DNA from: Planctomycetota bacterium
GTDB lineage: Bacteria; Planctomycetota; UBA1135; GCA-002686595
Direction of reading: 5' to 3'
Length of the DNA: 64,000 nt
Assembly: GCA_029259635.1 (NCBI GenBank)
Contig: JAJDEU010000062.1
Coordinates: forward strand, 1-64,000
Under the pieces are notes generated by a model. That model was not told the DNA's origin. It did no database searches and saw only the letters and a list, made by a program, of their open reading frames with translations. The position numbers and the translations under genes are program-made. Of this stretch, positions 35,311-44,456 are shown in pieces. Within the stretch, counting starts at the first letter, position 1. Every line of letters starts with the position of its first letter.

Positions 35311-36242
35311 GCTCGCCTCAGGGACAGCTTCCGAGGGAGACGTCGGCTCGCGGCGAATTCAAAAGGCAGGTGAGCCACTTCCGGAATTGGATCACGGCGG
35401 ACGGAAGTTCGGCGCATCCCGCGGAGGCGGGTCGCTACCACCTATATGTCTCCAGCGCCTGTCCATGGGCGCATCGGACAATCATTGCTCGCACGCTCAA
35501 GAATCTTGAGAGCGTCATCGGCATGACCATCGTAGATCCGCTGCGCGATGAGAAGGGTTGGGCGTTTACGGACGAACCGGATCCGATCAACGGCTTTCGA
35601 TTCCTCTCAGAAGCCTACGCGGTGACCGACCCGGTTTTCGACGGTCGCGTCACTGTGCCAGTCCTGTGGGACAAGCAGCTCAAGGTGATCGTCAACAACG
35701 AGTCGGAGGAGATTCTGCGCATGCTCAACTCTGAGTTCGGAGCCTGGAGTGGGGAGAGCCCCGATCTGTTTCCCGAACCTTTGCGCGGGGATATCGAGGC
35801 GCTCAATGTTCGTATCTACGACACAGTCAACAACGGCGTCTACCGTGCGGGATTCGCGACATCTCAAGATGCCTACGAGGCCGCGGTCATTCCGCTCTTC
35901 GAAACTCTCGCATGGTTGGACGAACGCTTGGCGAGCGAGCGCTATCTCTTCGGGGACGAGCACACGGAAGCGGACTGGCGACTCTTTACCACTCTCGTTC
36001 GTTTCGATCCGGTTTATCACGGGCACTTCAAGTGCAACCTAAGTCGGCTGATCGACTTTCCGAATCTTTGGGGCTACGTGCGGGACCTCTTTCAAGTCCC
36101 GGGCGTTGCGGAGACCGTCGACTTCGACCACATCAAGCGTCACTACTACATGACTCATCGCGCGATTAATCCGACCGGTGTTGTTCCGCTCGGACCGGAG
36201 CTCGACTTCAACGCACCCCATGATCGCGCAGGAGGGTTCTAA
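35307..36242 (+). CDS. Glutathionyl-hydroquinone reductase (Xi-class GST)
   Basis: 311 residues. Thioredoxin-fold half with the catalytic Cys in SSACPWAHR (C52) and the Xi-class FRFLSEAY...VTVPVLWDK element, then an all-helical GST C-terminal half (IYDTVNNGVYRAGFATSQDAYE; TEADWRLFTTLVRFDPVYHGHFKCN; HYYMTHRAINPTGVVPLGP). Enzymes of this class reduce glutathionyl-hydroquinones to hydroquinones. ATG 35307 overlaps the doxX stop, and its own stop shares a base with the pirin start. With doxX and pirin it forms a quinone/electrophile detoxification operon. Confidence 0.93.
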   Translation: MSSPQGQLPRETSARGEFKRQVSHFRNWITADGSSAHPAEAGRYHLYVSSACPWAHRTIIARTLKNLESVIGMTIVDPLRDEKGWAFTDEPDPINGFRFLSEAYAVTDPVFDGRVTVPVLWDKQLKVIVNNESEEILRMLNSEFGAWSGESPDLFPEPLRGDIEALNVRIYDTVNNGVYRAGFATSQDAYEAAVIPLFETLAWLDERLASERYLFGDEHTEADWRLFTTLVRFDPVYHGHFKCNLSRLIDFPNLWGYVRDLFQVPGVAETVDFDHIKRHYYMTHRAINPTGVVPLGPELDFNAPHDRAGGF

Positions 36243-36934
36243 TGATGACTACCAGACGAGCCGACGAGCGCGGAACTGCCGACTACGGCTGGCTCCTCGC
36301 ACGCTACTCCTTTTCCTTCGCCGGGTACCACGATCCAGAGCGCATGGGCTTCCGGTCCATGCGCGTGCTCAATGAGGATCGCATCGCGCCGAACGGCTCG
36401 TTTCCGATGCACGATCACCGCGACATGGAAATCCTCACCTACGTGATCGAGGGTGCGATCGAGCACCAGGACTCCATGGGGAACTCGAGCACGGTCAATG
36501 CGGGCGAGTTTCAGATCATGTCCGCCGGGACAGGCGTCACTCATAGCGAAGCGAATCCGTCCCGGGCGGAAGAACTCCACCTGCTCCAAATCTGGATTCA
36601 TCCATCCGAACGCGGACTCACTCCGCGTTACGCGCAGGCGAGCTTCGATGACCGAACGAATTTTTTGCGCCGAGTGGTTTCCAATAGCGGCGAGGAGGAT
36701 TCCTTGCGGATCCATCAGGACGTCGAGATCTACTCAGCGATTCTCGAGGCTGGAGCGAGCGTCCAGCACGAGCTCAAACCGGAGCGACACCTCTGGATCC
36801 AAGTCGTGCGCGGTTCCATTCAAGCCAACGGAACCGACCTCGCGGCGGGTGACAGCGCGAGTATCAGCGATGAGGCATCCGTGGCCATCGTCGGCCTCGC
36901 CCCGTCAGAGTTTCTGCTCTTCGAGCTCGCCTGA
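36242..36934 (+). CDS. Pirin-family protein (YhaK/YhhW-like)
   Basis: 230 residues. Cupin fold with metal ligands H57 and H59 (MHDHRDMEI), H101 and E103 (GVTHSEAN), exactly the pirin set. Bacterial pirins of this size often have quercetin 2,3-dioxygenase-like activity or redox-sensing roles. The start ATG shares its A with the TAA of the preceding gene. Last gene of the LysR-controlled operon. The 179 bp to the next gene hold no feature I recognise. Confidence 0.9.
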   Translation: MMTTRRADERGTADYGWLLARYSFSFAGYHDPERMGFRSMRVLNEDRIAPNGSFPMHDHRDMEILTYVIEGAIEHQDSMGNSSTVNAGEFQIMSAGTGVTHSEANPSRAEELHLLQIWIHPSERGLTPRYAQASFDDRTNFLRRVVSNSGEEDSLRIHQDVEIYSAILEAGASVQHELKPERHLWIQVVRGSIQANGTDLAAGDSASISDEASVAIVGLAPSEFLLFELA

Positions 36935-37113
36935 ATTACGGAATCGGAGACCAACCGGCGTCGATTTGCGAAGAAGTACTGTGGCAGGCGCGATCTCCGA
37001 ACGGATAGAGGCTGTGTTTCCTCCATACGAGTGCGGCACTTTCGAGGAGAAGAACTTCGGGTGGCGACGGACTCCGTCTCGAAGAGATCCAAGTTAGAGG
37101 TGGACCCCTCGAT

Positions 37114-38724
37114 ATGCGGGCATACGGTGCGGTGTTCGAAACTCCCTATCTAGACTCAGAACTACGCTTGTTTGACCTCAATCGCCCCGCACCTTATCGC
37201 CTCCAGACCGACCTGCTCTCCGGCCTGACCGTCGCCCTGGCCCTTGTTCCCGAAGCTGTTGCCTTTGCCTTTGTCGCCGGTGTCGACCCGATCGTGGGTC
37301 TGCACGCCGCCTTCATTGTCGGCCTGATCACATCGCTGTTCGGCGGCCGGCCGGGCATGATTTCCGGTGCTACCGGCGCTCTGGCGGTCGTATTGGTGGC
37401 GCTGGTCGCCGAACACGGCATCGAGTACATGTTCGCGGCCATCGTTCTGATGGGGGTCCTGCAAATCACGGCCGGAGTGTTCCGGCTCGGGAAGTTCATC
37501 CGCATGGTGCCGCACCCGGTCATGCTGGGTTTCGTCAACGGGCTCGCGATCGTGATCTTCTTGGCTCAGCTTGGGCAGTTCAAAACGCCCAATGCCGAGG
37601 GCGAGTTGCAGTGGATCGAGGGCACGCCGCTCGCGACGATGCTCGCTCTGGTGGTCGCGACGATGGCGATCATTCACTTCCTGCCGAAGCTGACGCGCGC
37701 GGTCCCGGCTTCACTGGCTGCGATCGTCGGCATCACCCTAGTGACGCTCGGTTTTGGACTCGAATCGCCGACGATTCTCGATTACCTGCGCACGATGACG
37801 GGCGACGTGGAAGCCTCATTGGCAGGCGGGCTGCCGAGCTTCTCAATTCCGTCCGTGCCGCATAACTTCGAGACTCTGCGCATCGTCTTTCCGTACGCCG
37901 CTGTTCTGGCTGCGGTGGGCTTGATCGAATCGCTACTGACCCTGACGCTTGTCGACGAGTTAACCGAGACTCGCGGTCGCGGAAATAAGGAGTGCGTGGC
38001 CCAGGGCGCAGCCAACCTAACCTGCGGATTCTTCGGGGGCATGGGGGGCTGCGCGATGATCGGTCAGAGCATGATCAACATCAACTCGGGCGGTCGCGGT
38101 CGGACGTCGGGTATCACTGCCGCGGTCGTTTTGTTGGCCGTCGTGCTGTTCGCCTCGCCGTTGATCGAGATGATTCCGGTCGCCGCCTTGGTCGGCGTGA
38201 TGTTCATGGTCGTGCTGGGCACATTCGAGTGGTCCACTCTCAACGTGATGCACAAGGTGCCGCTCTCCGATGCCTTCGTGGTCGTGTTGGTCTCGGCGGT
38301 CACGGTGGCCACCGATTTGGCCGTCGCCGTCTTCGTCGGCGTGATCGTTTCGGCGCTCGTCTTTGCCTGGAAGCACGCGAAGGTGATCCATGCGATCTCT
38401 CACGTAGATGAGAACGGTACGAAGGTCTATTCGCTGCGTGGCCCGCTGTTCTTCGGCTCCTGCAGTAGCTTCCTCGAGATCTTCGAGCCGCGAAACGATC
38501 CCGACGAAGTGATCGTGGAGTTCCTGCACGCGCGCGTGTCCGATCATTCCGCCATCGAGGCGATCGATACTCTTGCAGAGCGTTACCTAAGCCTCGGCAA
38601 GACTCTGCACCTTCGTCACCTGAGTCCCGAATGCCGCAAGCTGATGAACAAGGCGGGAACTATGGTCGAGGTCAACATGATCGAAGACCCGCAGTATCAC
38701 GTAGCGACCGACGCGTTGGCGTAG
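37114..38724 (+). CDS. SulP-family anion transporter with STAS domain
   Basis: 536 residues. About 11 to 14 membrane segments with SulP signatures: LLSGLTVALALVPEAVAFAFVAGVDPIVGLHAAF, GGRPGMISGATGALAV, VGLIESLLTLTLVDELTETRGRGNKECVAQGAANLTCGFFGGMGGCAMIGQSMININSGGRGRTSG. A shortened STAS domain ends the protein (VYSLRGPLFFGSCSSFLEIF...EVIVEFLHARVSDHSAIEAIDTL). It probably exchanges sulfate or bicarbonate with Na+ or H+. Its ATG is preceded by a weak ribosome site. Confidence 0.92.
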   Translation: MRAYGAVFETPYLDSELRLFDLNRPAPYRLQTDLLSGLTVALALVPEAVAFAFVAGVDPIVGLHAAFIVGLITSLFGGRPGMISGATGALAVVLVALVAEHGIEYMFAAIVLMGVLQITAGVFRLGKFIRMVPHPVMLGFVNGLAIVIFLAQLGQFKTPNAEGELQWIEGTPLATMLALVVATMAIIHFLPKLTRAVPASLAAIVGITLVTLGFGLESPTILDYLRTMTGDVEASLAGGLPSFSIPSVPHNFETLRIVFPYAAVLAAVGLIESLLTLTLVDELTETRGRGNKECVAQGAANLTCGFFGGMGGCAMIGQSMININSGGRGRTSGITAAVVLLAVVLFASPLIEMIPVAALVGVMFMVVLGTFEWSTLNVMHKVPLSDAFVVVLVSAVTVATDLAVAVFVGVIVSALVFAWKHAKVIHAISHVDENGTKVYSLRGPLFFGSCSSFLEIFEPRNDPDEVIVEFLHARVSDHSAIEAIDTLAERYLSLGKTLHLRHLSPECRKLMNKAGTMVEVNMIEDPQYHVATDALA

Positions 38725-38734
38725 TGGCGGGGAA

Positions 38735-39541
38735 TCAAAAGTCGATAGCAGCTCGCAGCAGCGGTCCGTACTTGGCCCACAGGTCGTTCTCGTTCAAGGA
38801 GTCGGCGGGGCGCGGCAGCTCGACGGTCACGATGGGCAGTCCAAGCGTCAGCCCGGCGAAAGAGCCCAACGAGCCTGGACGCGCGCCCATGCGCTTCACC
38901 CGCAGCGGACCTGCCGCGGCCATGGCCCTCGCCAAGTCTTCGGCCGGACCGTCGTAGTCGAGCTGGCTGGCGGGCTGGTGTAGAGTGACAATTCGCTCGG
39001 GGTGGGAGCTCTCGATGAGATCGAAGAGCGCGCGCGACTCGGGTTCGGAGAGTGGTTCGGCGCCATAGCCCCGGCTGGGCTTCCAGTTGTCGGCTGGGAA
39101 ATTGCGATTCAGGTCGATGCCTTTAGCGTTTCCGCGAGTCGAGCGCGCAAGCCCATCCGGGTTGGCGATGGGGACGATTACGACGCGATGACCGTCGAGC
39201 CAGTCAGGGTCGTGCAAGAGCTCGGCGGCTAGCTTCTTGAGCAAGGGCGTGCCAGCGGCTTCGTTTCCGTGGATAGTCGCGAGCAGCAGGATGGTGTCGG
39301 GGCCGTTGCCGAACGTCGCAGCTTGGATGTCGCGTCCTTCCCGGGACGAGCCGATCGTTTGCCAGACGACGGCAGACTTGAGTGCGCTCTCGACAAGTTG
39401 GGTCTCGCCGACCTCGGTGACGCGGACAGCCTCGACATTCTCGACCGAGAGTCCTTGTTTCGGCGCGCTCTGACAACCAAACGCGAACAGAGCGACTCCC
39501 GCGAGCACTCCGAATCCCCGTCGCGCTCTGCCTTCAGTCAT
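38735..39541 (-). CDS. M14-family zinc carboxypeptidase (MpaA-like), lipoprotein
   Basis: 268 residues. Lipobox ALFAFGC near 17-23 makes it envelope-anchored. Zinc ligands and catalytic residues of M14 are visible: H-x2-E in IHGNEAAGTP, GIDLNRNFP (Asn-Arg carboxylate pair), His in IVTLHQP, and Glu in IVTVELPRP. The length matches murein-peptide amidase MpaA and related gamma-D-glutamyl-diaminopimelate peptidases, so a peptidoglycan-peptide role is likely. Convergent with the SulP gene, 10 bp apart. Confidence 0.88.
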   Translation of the reverse strand: MTEGRARRGFGVLAGVALFAFGCQSAPKQGLSVENVEAVRVTEVGETQLVESALKSAVVWQTIGSSREGRDIQAATFGNGPDTILLLATIHGNEAAGTPLLKKLAAELLHDPDWLDGHRVVIVPIANPDGLARSTRGNAKGIDLNRNFPADNWKPSRGYGAEPLSEPESRALFDLIESSHPERIVTLHQPASQLDYDGPAEDLARAMAAAGPLRVKRMGARPGSLGSFAGLTLGLPIVTVELPRPADSLNENDLWAKYGPLLRAAIDF

Positions 39542-39561
39542 CGAAGCAGGTTACGAAGTCA

Positions 39562-39685
39562 CGATACCGTGTCGCACCAATCGCCCTCGTTTTCTATTGA
39601 GCTCCTGGGACGAGAGTGCAGCGCGTGCGCTTTGCTTGCGCAGAGTCGGAATGAGATCGGCGGCGATTGATGCGACACGGTATCG
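39562..39685. repeat. Inverted-repeat element, CGATACCGTGTCGCA variant
   Basis: 124 bp bounded by 24-bp terminal inverted repeats (39562-39585 and 39662-39685, 23 of 24 matching). Termini share the ATAC-x-G-x-GTCGCAC core with the other elements from 40 to 63 kb. It sits in the gap between the M14 and SGNH genes. An adjacent extra fragment CGGTATCGCC follows the right end. Confidence 0.75.
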
Positions 39686-39700
39686 CCCTCGGTATCGCCA

Positions 39701-40762
39701 CTAATCGAGGAGTTCGCTTTCGGCGAGGAGTGAGGCGAGTGCGATGGCGATGACCTCGTTTCCCGGCGGGAGCAGGTGCAGGGGATCGCGCCAGTACTTT
39801 GACCAACTCAGGTCCGCTTGAGCGGCCGCTTTGGGCAATCGCGCCACCATCTCATTCGCGAGCTCGAGGATCGGAATCCCGAGCTGCTCGGCCGCAATCA
39901 GGCCGGGACGCAGGGCGGCGTCGTACTTGGTCGTCTCGGTCGCGAAGATCTCATTCGTCTGGTCTTCGGCGTCGTAGCGATAACGAAGAGCGTGCTCGTA
40001 AACCTCGAGCGCCTCTCCATTCGCCGGTAGTTCCCGTTGCACGAGCCCCGGAAATTGAATGATCGCTAATTGCGCATCGTTCGCGCTGCAAATCTCGACG
40101 AGCTTGGGCATCAGCTCCCGAAAGCCTCGTGAATTGCGCTCGGCAAAGCGTGTCAAATCATCGCTCACGTCAGAGCTGTCAACCGCTGGCGCGAGCTCTC
40201 GACTCCACTTCAGGGCCCGGCGCCCAAGCGCGAACTGCATGAACGCGTGGGACCTCGGCGAAGTCGGGAGCTCCTGATTGAATCGTAAAACCTGCTCATT
40301 GCCCTCCATCAACGCGTCATTCCAGCCGGAGTACAGAAGCACGAGATCCGGCTCTAAGTCCCGCATTCGACCGTCCTGAAGCGCTCGCAAGTTCTGCTCG
40401 AGTCCCCAACCGGAAACGCCACCGTTCAGTACTTCAAACCGACCATCACCGCGCTTGTTCAACAGCGCCTGCAATAAGCTCGGCCATGTCTCATCATCGT
40501 CGAGCTTGTGACCCCAAGTCGTCGAACCGCCGATGCAGAGAATGCGCAACGTGTCGTCGCGCTTCTTTCCAATCTGTGCACCGCGCAACCCAGCCGAATT
40601 CACGCTCTCGCCGTGTCTTTGGTACCCGGGCGCCAGCTCGAATCCAGTGGTGGTTGAGTAGCGATACTTAGTCGGCTTCTCTGTCACCGACGCCGCGCCT
40701 TCGAGCGCCAATAAGATCGCCAAGGACAGGCCGACCTTCAGCGAAACTTTGCGCCAGTGCAT
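39701..40762 (-). CDS. SGNH/GDSL-type hydrolase with N-terminal anchor
   Basis: 353 residues. Hydrophobic N-terminus (VGLSLAILLALEGAAS) for export or anchoring. SGNH blocks: block I Ser in CIGGSTTWG, block II Gly in NGGVSGWGLEQN, block III Asn in YSGWNDAL, block V D-x2-H in DPLHLLPPGNEVIA. Such proteins deacylate lipids or acetylated glycans. ATG 40762 is chosen; the upstream in-frame stretch overlaps a hairpin and has no homology. Its start lies 30 bp after the stop of the epimerase gene on the same strand. Confidence 0.85.
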   Translation of the reverse strand: MHWRKVSLKVGLSLAILLALEGAASVTEKPTKYRYSTTTGFELAPGYQRHGESVNSAGLRGAQIGKKRDDTLRILCIGGSTTWGHKLDDDETWPSLLQALLNKRGDGRFEVLNGGVSGWGLEQNLRALQDGRMRDLEPDLVLLYSGWNDALMEGNEQVLRFNQELPTSPRSHAFMQFALGRRALKWSRELAPAVDSSDVSDDLTRFAERNSRGFRELMPKLVEICSANDAQLAIIQFPGLVQRELPANGEALEVYEHALRYRYDAEDQTNEIFATETTKYDAALRPGLIAAEQLGIPILELANEMVARLPKAAAQADLSWSKYWRDPLHLLPPGNEVIAIALASLLAESELLD

Positions 40763-40770
40763 CCCGATAC

Positions 40771-40793
40771 AATACGGAGTCGTGCTCTGTATT
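40771..40793. repeat. Minimal hairpin copy of the GATACGGAG repeat family
   Basis: AATACGGAG pairs with CTCTGTATT (one G-U) around TCGTG, overlapping the stop codon of the epimerase gene. It carries the same AATACGGAGTCG terminus as the longer elements, reduced to a 23-bp hairpin. It may act as a terminator between the two genes. Confidence 0.55.
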
Positions 40794-41769
40794 ACAGCGC
40801 GCCGAGAACCTCCGCCTCGCGCTCCGCGCGCAAGCCCGACTTCCACTCATGGTCGGCTGGCCGTGTCCGCAACCATGCGAGCGTGTCGCGCACCGTGTCT
40901 GCGAGCCCGCGGAACTCAAGTCCCGCCGTCAACGCGCGCGAGATATCCACACAGGAGTGGCCGGCGAACGCCGGGTCGGCAATCCAGAGCGGCATGTCGA
41001 TCCACTCGCCAACACCTTGCGCTTTTAGAAACTCCGGCTTCGCCCAGACGAGTGACGCGTCACTCTCCGAAACTTCGCGGCACACATCGAGCACTTCGCC
41101 CAAGGTGAGCGCAGTTTGTGGCCCCGTCGCATGAATCACGCCGACCGTCTGTTTCTCCACGACTGCAATCGTCCACGCGGCCAAGTCGCGAACGTCAATA
41201 AACTGAACAGGGTGTTTCGCATCGCCAGGGGCGAGCACCTCACCGCCGCGCGCCATTCGCTCGACCCAGTAAGTAAACCGATCGCTCGGATCAAAGGGCC
41301 CGACGATCAACCCCGGCCGGATGACGAGCGTGCGATCGGGAAACTCTCGTTCGACGACCTTCTCGCACAGGCCTTTTAACGGCCCGTAGTTCTCCATGAT
41401 CTCTTCATTGGTCACGTCTTCGAGGATGCCGACCGCCGCTTCCTCTGTCGTGCCCGCGCGCGAGTGATCCGCGTAGACCGAGATCGACGAGATGAAGGTG
41501 TAGTGCGAAGCTGTGCTCGCGAGCATACGCGCCGAATCGCGAACGACGCGCGGCAGATAACCCGACGTGTCGATCACCGCGTCGAACTCGCGACCGCTTA
41601 GCGCGTCGAGTCCGCCGTCGCGATCACCGAGAACGTGCTCGAGCTCGGGAAAGAGTTCGGCGCCGGTCTCGCCGCGGTGAAAGAGCGTGACTTCGTGATT
41701 GCGCGCTATCGCGACATCGACGAGATGCCGACCGAGAAACTTCGTACCGCCGAGAACAAGAATCTTCAT
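40792..41769 (-). CDS. NAD-dependent epimerase/dehydratase-like SDR
   Basis: 325 residues. Starts with the atypical Rossmann loop VLGGTKFLGRHLV (GGTxFLG), as in the isoflavone-reductase/CSP41-like atypical SDR group, and has ISSISVYAD and a Y-x-x-L-K (YGPLK) in place of YxxxK. FIDVRDLAAWTI follows. Substrate unknown; proteins of this type in planctomycetes act on sugars or bind RNA. ATG 41769 is chosen since the 14 extra upstream codons have no homology. Confidence 0.85.
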   Translation of the reverse strand: MKILVLGGTKFLGRHLVDVAIARNHEVTLFHRGETGAELFPELEHVLGDRDGGLDALSGREFDAVIDTSGYLPRVVRDSARMLASTASHYTFISSISVYADHSRAGTTEEAAVGILEDVTNEEIMENYGPLKGLCEKVVEREFPDRTLVIRPGLIVGPFDPSDRFTYWVERMARGGEVLAPGDAKHPVQFIDVRDLAAWTIAVVEKQTVGVIHATGPQTALTLGEVLDVCREVSESDASLVWAKPEFLKAQGVGEWIDMPLWIADPAFAGHSCVDISRALTAGLEFRGLADTVRDTLAWLRTRPADHEWKSGLRAEREAEVLGAL

Positions 41770-42091
41770 GGAGTGACTCACGTGGGAAGGTGGCAATACG
41801 GTGTCGCACACTCGGCTGCCGTTTTCAATTTCGAGTCGCCGTCACCGCGGTCGCTTTACGCTAAATTGGCAACCGATCGCGCGAGGTCGTCCCGACAATT
41901 CCGGTATGCCGCTCCGGGCTAAACTCGATAGAGGTCCTTGAACGGAAAGAGGGGTTTTGACAGAGCGGAAGCCCATTTCCGCCAACTTCGAGTGTCTCTG
42001 CGCAGACCCGAAACGGTGTCCCAGTTCCAACACGCGTGTTCAGCTGGCGGGTGCAACAGCGGGGCAACAGGATCGTGTACACTGATCGAGA
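41770..42091. other. Intergenic region with a single repeat end
   Basis: 322 bp between divergent genes. Bases 41792-41812 (GGCAATACGGTGTCGCACAC) match the terminus of the inverted-repeat family, but I find no convincing partner end, so it is a solo end or decayed element. Promoters for both neighbours must lie here. No open frame or RNA gene is seen. Confidence 0.5.
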
Positions 42092-43009
42092 TTGAAGCTA
42101 TTCGCAAATAGACCTCTCGCACTCATTACCGGCGGCGCCCTCCTCGCATTGACGGCCCTCTTCGCCAGCGACATCTTTTTTTCGGTGCTGCTCGTCGCGA
42201 TGGCGTTCTCGCTCGTGGCCCTGTCGGGAGTCGTCGGCGGATGCGCTCTCGCGGCAGTCTTCTTGAGGCGAACTCGGCATGCGTTCCTTCGCTCCGGAGT
42301 GCGAGCGCTGGGGATCTTGGCCGTTCTTGCGCTAGCGATGTTCGGCTTTACTCACGGGGACTGGGTACACACGTTGTGGAATATTCAGTTTTCGCTCGCG
42401 GGTTTATTCTTCGGTTCTGGAATCTTGCTCCTGAGCGTCTGGCCGGAAGAGCGCCGATTAGTTCCGGGGACCCTGGCGAATCGAAACGGCGCTTGGATTG
42501 CGTTCCTCGCCGTCGCTTTAATCGGCGTGTTTCCGCTCTTGCTTACTTTAAGTCCGATCGAGCCTTGGCCGCCGAGCAACATGGAGATTGCCCCGCTCCC
42601 CGCTCTCGCCGAGGTCGCCCAGTACGGCTTCGTCGGAGAGCCTCCGGAGTTTCTGCTGATCGAAGACCCTCCACGTGCTCCCGGTGCACCGAGTCATCCC
42701 CCGAGATTTTTGACGGCTACAATTGCGGCGATGGAGGTTGCCGCTTGTTTCTGGATCCTGTTCGTCGTACTCAGCTTCGTCAGTCGCGCGATCTCATCTG
42801 TCGAGGTTCGCACTAAATTCCTCTTGCTGAGTCCACTTGTCGTGGCTCCCGTCGTTCTAAACCTGTTCCTCAGTAAAAGTTGGACTGTCGGAATCTGGGA
42901 GAACGAACTTTGGATGCCCAAAGCGTTCGGACCTCTTCTCCTCGGCGCCGGATTGGCGGCGCTCGTCCTGTTTGTCGCGGTGAGAAACGCAGAGTCTCGC
43001 GCCCATTGA
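42092..43009 (+). CDS. Polytopic membrane protein of unknown function
   Basis: 305 residues from a TTG start. About seven hydrophobic segments (for example ALITGGALLALTALFASDIFF, FSVLLVAMAFSLVALSGVVGG, WIAFLAVALIGVFPLLLTL, VAACFWILFVVLSFVSRAI, FGPLLLGAGLAALVLFVAV). One periplasmic or cytoplasmic loop of about 60 residues (LSPIEPWPPSNMEI to HPPRFLT) is Pro-rich. No family recognised. The TTG start is the only one that keeps the first helix complete. Confidence 0.6.
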   Translation: MKLFANRPLALITGGALLALTALFASDIFFSVLLVAMAFSLVALSGVVGGCALAAVFLRRTRHAFLRSGVRALGILAVLALAMFGFTHGDWVHTLWNIQFSLAGLFFGSGILLLSVWPEERRLVPGTLANRNGAWIAFLAVALIGVFPLLLTLSPIEPWPPSNMEIAPLPALAEVAQYGFVGEPPEFLLIEDPPRAPGAPSHPPRFLTATIAAMEVAACFWILFVVLSFVSRAISSVEVRTKFLLLSPLVVAPVVLNLFLSKSWTVGIWENELWMPKAFGPLLLGAGLAALVLFVAVRNAESRAH

Positions 43010-43040
43010 CGAGCTCCGATTTGCTTGCTGACCCGAAGAC

Positions 43041-44447
43041 TCAGACACCCAGCGCTCGCGACCACTCGATGTAGTCGGCGTCCAGGTCGAGTCCGGTAAT
43101 GCTGCGGAGAGCAGCGTTTGCGTGGTCGCGAATCTCCGGCTTATCCGAGAGGATCGCGTCGAGAAGGAATGGTATCGCGCGGCGCGAACCGAGGCGGCCG
43201 AGCGCCACGCAAGCGGCCGGTGCGATCGGTCGATCGGCGCGTAGTGCGAGCGGGCCGATCACTTCGGCGAGGTCGTGGCGCCAGAGTGGGTGTTCGAGCA
43301 ACGCCGCGAGCGACTTGTGTGCTTCGGCGGGATCCTCACTTTGAAGGATCAGGATGACCGAAGGTGCAGTCTCGCTCCACCAAGTGGTTTGTTCTTCGTA
43401 CCAGGCTTGCCAGATGGCGGGGTCTTGGCCCAGGTCTGTCCTCGCCATCATGGTCAACGACGAACGAGCACTGCGCGAGACGAAACTGTCCTCGTCGGCG
43501 AGGCGTTGGATGAGCGCTGGTATCGATGAGCGGTCGTGGAGGCTGCCCAATGCTGCGATCGCGGCGCGGCACAGGTCGCTCGATCCGCGCTCGAGGTATC
43601 CGCGCACCGCGCGCAGACTCTCCTCATGCGCCTCCGCGTCGCTCGCCTGGTTCAACTTTGCGGAGACTTCGATTTCGCGCAAGAAAAGCGCGTCCATCTG
43701 ATCCGTGTCGCCGAGCAGAGTGACGAGGAAACCGACAGAGCCAGACACACCGCTGCGAGCCACGGCCATGGCGAGGATCGATTGTGTCTCCGGCGTGACT
43801 TCACTGGCAACGCCGTCGAGCGGAGTCAGGTTGCCGCACTCTTGCAGTTGCTGGACGATCGCGCGCCCAAAAGTCTCACGTACAGAAGTGCTGGAGAGCA
43901 CCATCGGGTCCATCGACGCGGCGAACTCGAGGATCAGGGGAAGTGAGCGCTCGTCACGAACACTTGCCAGTGAGCGAACCGCCGCCAGCTTCATACCGGC
44001 CTCGACCTCGGGCTTAACGTATTGGCGAAAGCGCGCGAGCATCGCCTCGACATCGCTGACACCTGCAGACGCCTGGTTTGTCACGAATGCCTGAAGCTCT
44101 CCGTCGGCAGCGTCCTCAGGAACGTTGTCCAGTCCTTCCCGCCCGCTCTCTTCCGCGACATTCACGACGACCTCGTCGATGTCATTCGTCAAAGCCTCGT
44201 CTTCCGCTTCGCTCGCCTCGACTTCGGTCGCGCCAACCACCGGCTCCTCCGAGACGACTTCTTCGCTGCTGACCTCCTCGACGATGACCTCCGCATCGTC
44301 CGAGCCCTGCTCCGTTTCGACGACCTCATCCGTCGTGTCCTCCGCGACGACCTCGGTCACGTCCTCCGTAGATTCGCCGCCCTCCTCCTGCGCGCTTGCG
44401 ACCGCCGTCAAAAGGAGCACGATTCCAATCGAGCTGAAAATTTGCAT
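43041..44447 (-). CDS. Secreted acidic HEAT-repeat protein
   Basis: 468 residues with a signal peptide (MQIFSSIGIVLLLTAVASA). Residues 20-125 are extremely Glu/Asp/Val/Thr-rich (EVVAEDTTDEVVETEQ). The rest is alpha-helical with HEAT/PBS-type repeats (CRAAIAALGSLHDRSSIPALIQRL; APAACVALGRLGSRRAIPFLLDAI; PEIRDHANAALRSITG). It follows the pilin-like genes by 9 bp and is last in that operon, suggesting a scaffold role for the same envelope structure (inference). Confidence 0.7.
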   Translation of the reverse strand: MQIFSSIGIVLLLTAVASAQEEGGESTEDVTEVVAEDTTDEVVETEQGSDDAEVIVEEVSSEEVVSEEPVVGATEVEASEAEDEALTNDIDEVVVNVAEESGREGLDNVPEDAADGELQAFVTNQASAGVSDVEAMLARFRQYVKPEVEAGMKLAAVRSLASVRDERSLPLILEFAASMDPMVLSSTSVRETFGRAIVQQLQECGNLTPLDGVASEVTPETQSILAMAVARSGVSGSVGFLVTLLGDTDQMDALFLREIEVSAKLNQASDAEAHEESLRAVRGYLERGSSDLCRAAIAALGSLHDRSSIPALIQRLADEDSFVSRSARSSLTMMARTDLGQDPAIWQAWYEEQTTWWSETAPSVILILQSEDPAEAHKSLAALLEHPLWRHDLAEVIGPLALRADRPIAPAACVALGRLGSRRAIPFLLDAILSDKPEIRDHANAALRSITGLDLDADYIEWSRALGV

Positions 44448-44456
44448 CGCGTCGCC